Origin: Sedimenticola sp.
GTDB taxonomy: Bacteria > Pseudomonadota > Gammaproteobacteria > Chromatiales > Chromatiaceae
Direction of reading: 5' to 3'
Length of the DNA stretch: 64,000 nucleotides
Assembly: GCA_002869585.1 (NCBI GenBank)
Contig: PKUO01000052.1
Span: forward strand, 82,498-146,497
Position 1 is the stretch's first letter, and every line of letters begins with the position of its first letter. The position numbers were made by a program, and so were the translations under genes. Shown here piece by piece: positions 62,802-64,000 of the stretch. The notes under the pieces were generated by a model. It saw nothing but the letters and a program-made list of their open reading frames with translations, searched no databases and was not told the DNA's origin.

Positions 62802-63394
62802 CAGGCTGCTCCTCCATCTTCACCGACCCGGATCGTGGTATCGGACAGGAAGGTGTACTTGGTAATTTCGAGATTGGTCGGGGCCGGCACGCCACTATAG
62901 ACACGACCCGAGAGATCGAAGCGTGAACCATGGCAGGGGCAGAAGAAACCGCCAACCCAGTCAGCACCCAGATCAGCCGGCGCCACATCAGGACGATAGG
63001 TGGGTGAACAACCCAGATGGGTGCAGATACCGATGGCTACCAGATACTCCGGCTTGATAGAGCGATGCTCGTTCTTGCAGTATTCAGGCTGCTGAGGCAT
63101 ATCGGACGCGGGGTCAGCCAGACGATCGCCGATCGCGCCCAGATCCTTGAGATTCTGCTCGGTGCGACGCACGATCCAGACCGGTTTGCCGCGCCATTTA
63201 ACGCGCATCAGCTGGCCCGGTTCGAGCTTGCTGATATCGGCCTCGACAGGTGCGCCTGCCGCTTTCGCCTTCTCACTGGGGGCCCAGGCCGCCAGAAAAG
63301 GGTAAACCACAAAGCCGGCGCCGACAGCACCAACCACGCTTGTTGCAGCGGTCAACATTCGCCGCTTTTTCAGATCCACGCCATCTGCGCTCAT
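62801..63394 (-). CDS. petA: Rieske iron-sulfur subunit of the bc1 complex
   Basis: A 197-residue protein with an N-terminal RR-type signal-anchor (KKRRMLTAATSVVGAVGAGFVVYPF) suggesting Tat export, and a Rieske domain with [2Fe-2S] ligands in C124-T-H-L-G-C129 and C152-P-C-H155-GSRF. First gene of petABC; a 16-bp palindrome lies 78 bp upstream. Confidence 0.97.
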   Translation of the reverse strand: MSADGVDLKKRRMLTAATSVVGAVGAGFVVYPFLAAWAPSEKAKAAGAPVEADISKLEPGQLMRVKWRGKPVWIVRRTEQNLKDLGAIGDRLADPASDMPQQPEYCKNEHRSIKPEYLVAIGICTHLGCSPTYRPDVAPADLGADWVGGFFCPCHGSRFDLSGRVYSGVPAPTNLEITKYTFLSDTTIRVGEDGGAA

Positions 63395-63471
63395 TGCTTA
63401 TGACTCCCGGAGTAGGCTGGATAATATAAACCCAACAGATTCAGATAGGCCCCGAAGTAACAGTCAGGAAG

Positions 63472-63487
63472 ATCAGAATATTCTGAT
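63472..63487. promoter_or_regulatory. Perfect 16-bp palindrome upstream of petABC
   Basis: ATCAGAATATTCTGAT is fully self-complementary, lying in the 200-bp intergenic region. A possible pet promoter -10 (TATATT) is downstream of it on the minus strand. It looks like an operator; the regulator is unknown. The rest of the region 63395-63594 shows no gene. Confidence 0.5.
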
Positions 63488-63594
63488 ATTACCCCAAAAA
63501 TAGACGGCGCATTCTCCAACATGCATCGTCGAACGTCAAGAATTTCATGGTTTTCACAGGCATAACAATGCGTTTTATCAATGTTTCGGCAATC

Positions 63595-64000
63595 TCATGC
63601 CGGATTCGGGATATCAATAAACTGGTGAGACAGACCAAACCGATGGGCGAGATGCTCACCCAGGGCCTGAACACCATAGCGTTCGGTGGCGTGATGCCCC
63701 GCCGCGTAAAAGTGAATCCCCAACTCGCGCGCTAGGTGGGCGGTCTGCTCGGAGATCTCCCCGGAAATGAACGCATCGCAACCCAGGGCCGCTGCCTGTT
63801 CGATATACCCCTGGGCGCCTCCCGTGCACCAGCCAATGCGGGCGAGGGATATCGGCCCTGCGACCAGATGCAGAGGCTTACGCCCCAGCACCCTGGAAAT
63901 CCGGCCAGCCAGTTCAGCAGGCTCTAGCGGCGCAGCAGGTGTTCCGCCCCAGAGCAGCCCTTTGTCATCCAGCGCCTGGATCCGCTCAAACCCCAGACGC
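63595..64000 (-). CDS. Nif3-like dinuclear metal-centre protein, 5' end outside the window
   Basis: The C-terminal 134 residues of a Nif3/YbgI-family protein; the frame is open to the window edge, so the start lies beyond 64000. Metal-binding segments are visible: CDAFISGEISEQTAHLA, FYAAGHHATERYGVQALGEHLA and the closing HQFIDIPNPA. Family members form hexameric rings with a two-metal site; E. coli YbgI is of uncertain function, possibly GTP cyclohydrolase-like. Confidence 0.9.
   Translation of the reverse strand, partial: RLGFERIQALDDKGLLWGGTPAAPLEPAELAGRISRVLGRKPLHLVAGPISLARIGWCTGGAQGYIEQAAALGCDAFISGEISEQTAHLARELGIHFYAAGHHATERYGVQALGEHLAHRFGLSHQFIDIPNPA

Overview
The window is GC-rich, densely coded bacterial chromosome, almost certainly from a gammaproteobacterium. 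The evidence is gene order: trxA-rho divergent from rhlB, glnE-ilvE beside a lipopolysaccharide (LPS) cluster, petABC-sspA-sspB, thiS-thiG-trmB, mutY-yggX, and GMP/IMP nucleotidase-nudE-cysQ. The cytochrome bc1 operon, a rubrerythrin/rubredoxin peroxide module, a membrane-bound sulfane reductase-like (MBX) complex and an HrcA-type CIRCE operator would suit a respiratory, sulfur-associated Chromatiales-like organism. That last placement is inference; no rRNA is present. I see no phage, insertion sequence or CRISPR array.

Layout. 1-5.8 kb: LPS/O-antigen genes (ligase, two GT4 enzymes, a GT2 enzyme, a polysaccharide deacetylase, an ELM1-family protein). 5.8-9.8 kb: zinc-finger protein, ilvE, glnE. 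10-12.2 kb: groES-groEL under a perfect CIRCE element. 12.2-15.5 kb: a zinc deacylase, a GCS2-family ligase and a MurU-like nucleotidyltransferase, then a REP pair. 15.6-19.3 kb: rho, trxA, rhlB, a YkgJ-type protein. 19.4-23.8 kb: a secreted ATP-dependent DNA ligase gene interrupted by one in-frame amber codon, then nucleotidase, nudE, cysQ, a double-thioredoxin protein and a DUF4124 protein. 23.9-28.7 kb: diguanylate cyclase, a small Cys protein, a response regulator with an unrecognised C-terminus, and a CBS protein/NhaD-like antiporter pair.

28.9-40.0 kb is the most unusual part: thirteen genes on the minus strand with overlaps or gaps of at most 9 bp. They encode Mrp-type antiporter subunits (MrpE, F, G, an MbhD-like piece, an MbhE/F-like fusion, MrpC and a 1045-residue fusion of two MrpD-type proteins), a NuoH-, B-, C-, D-like core, and a 600-residue fusion of a NuoI-like ferredoxin with a GltD-like NAD(P)H oxidoreductase, ending in a diiron protein. 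This is an MBX/MBS-type complex rather than respiratory complex I or an NiFe hydrogenase: nuoEFG are absent, only one of the two NiFe-binding CxxC motifs remains, and NAD(P)H appears to enter through the GltD fusion.

40-44 kb: small unknown genes, then a FecR/OmpA-lipoprotein/CHASE2-HD-GYP signalling cluster and tRNA-Phe. 44.2-49.7 kb: yggX, mutY, an L,D-transpeptidase convergent with an Lpp-like lipoprotein, AsmA, a DUF2007 protein. 49.7-52.6 kb: oxyR divergent from rubrerythrin, a 54-residue rubredoxin and rubredoxin reductase, together a complete NADH-to-peroxide chain. 52.6-59.3 kb: LrgAB-like pair, tRNA-Gly(CCC), acyl-CoA synthetase, thiS, thiG, trmB, fetAB. 59.4-64 kb: DUF3301 protein, sspB, sspA, petCBA, and a Nif3-family gene cut by the window end.
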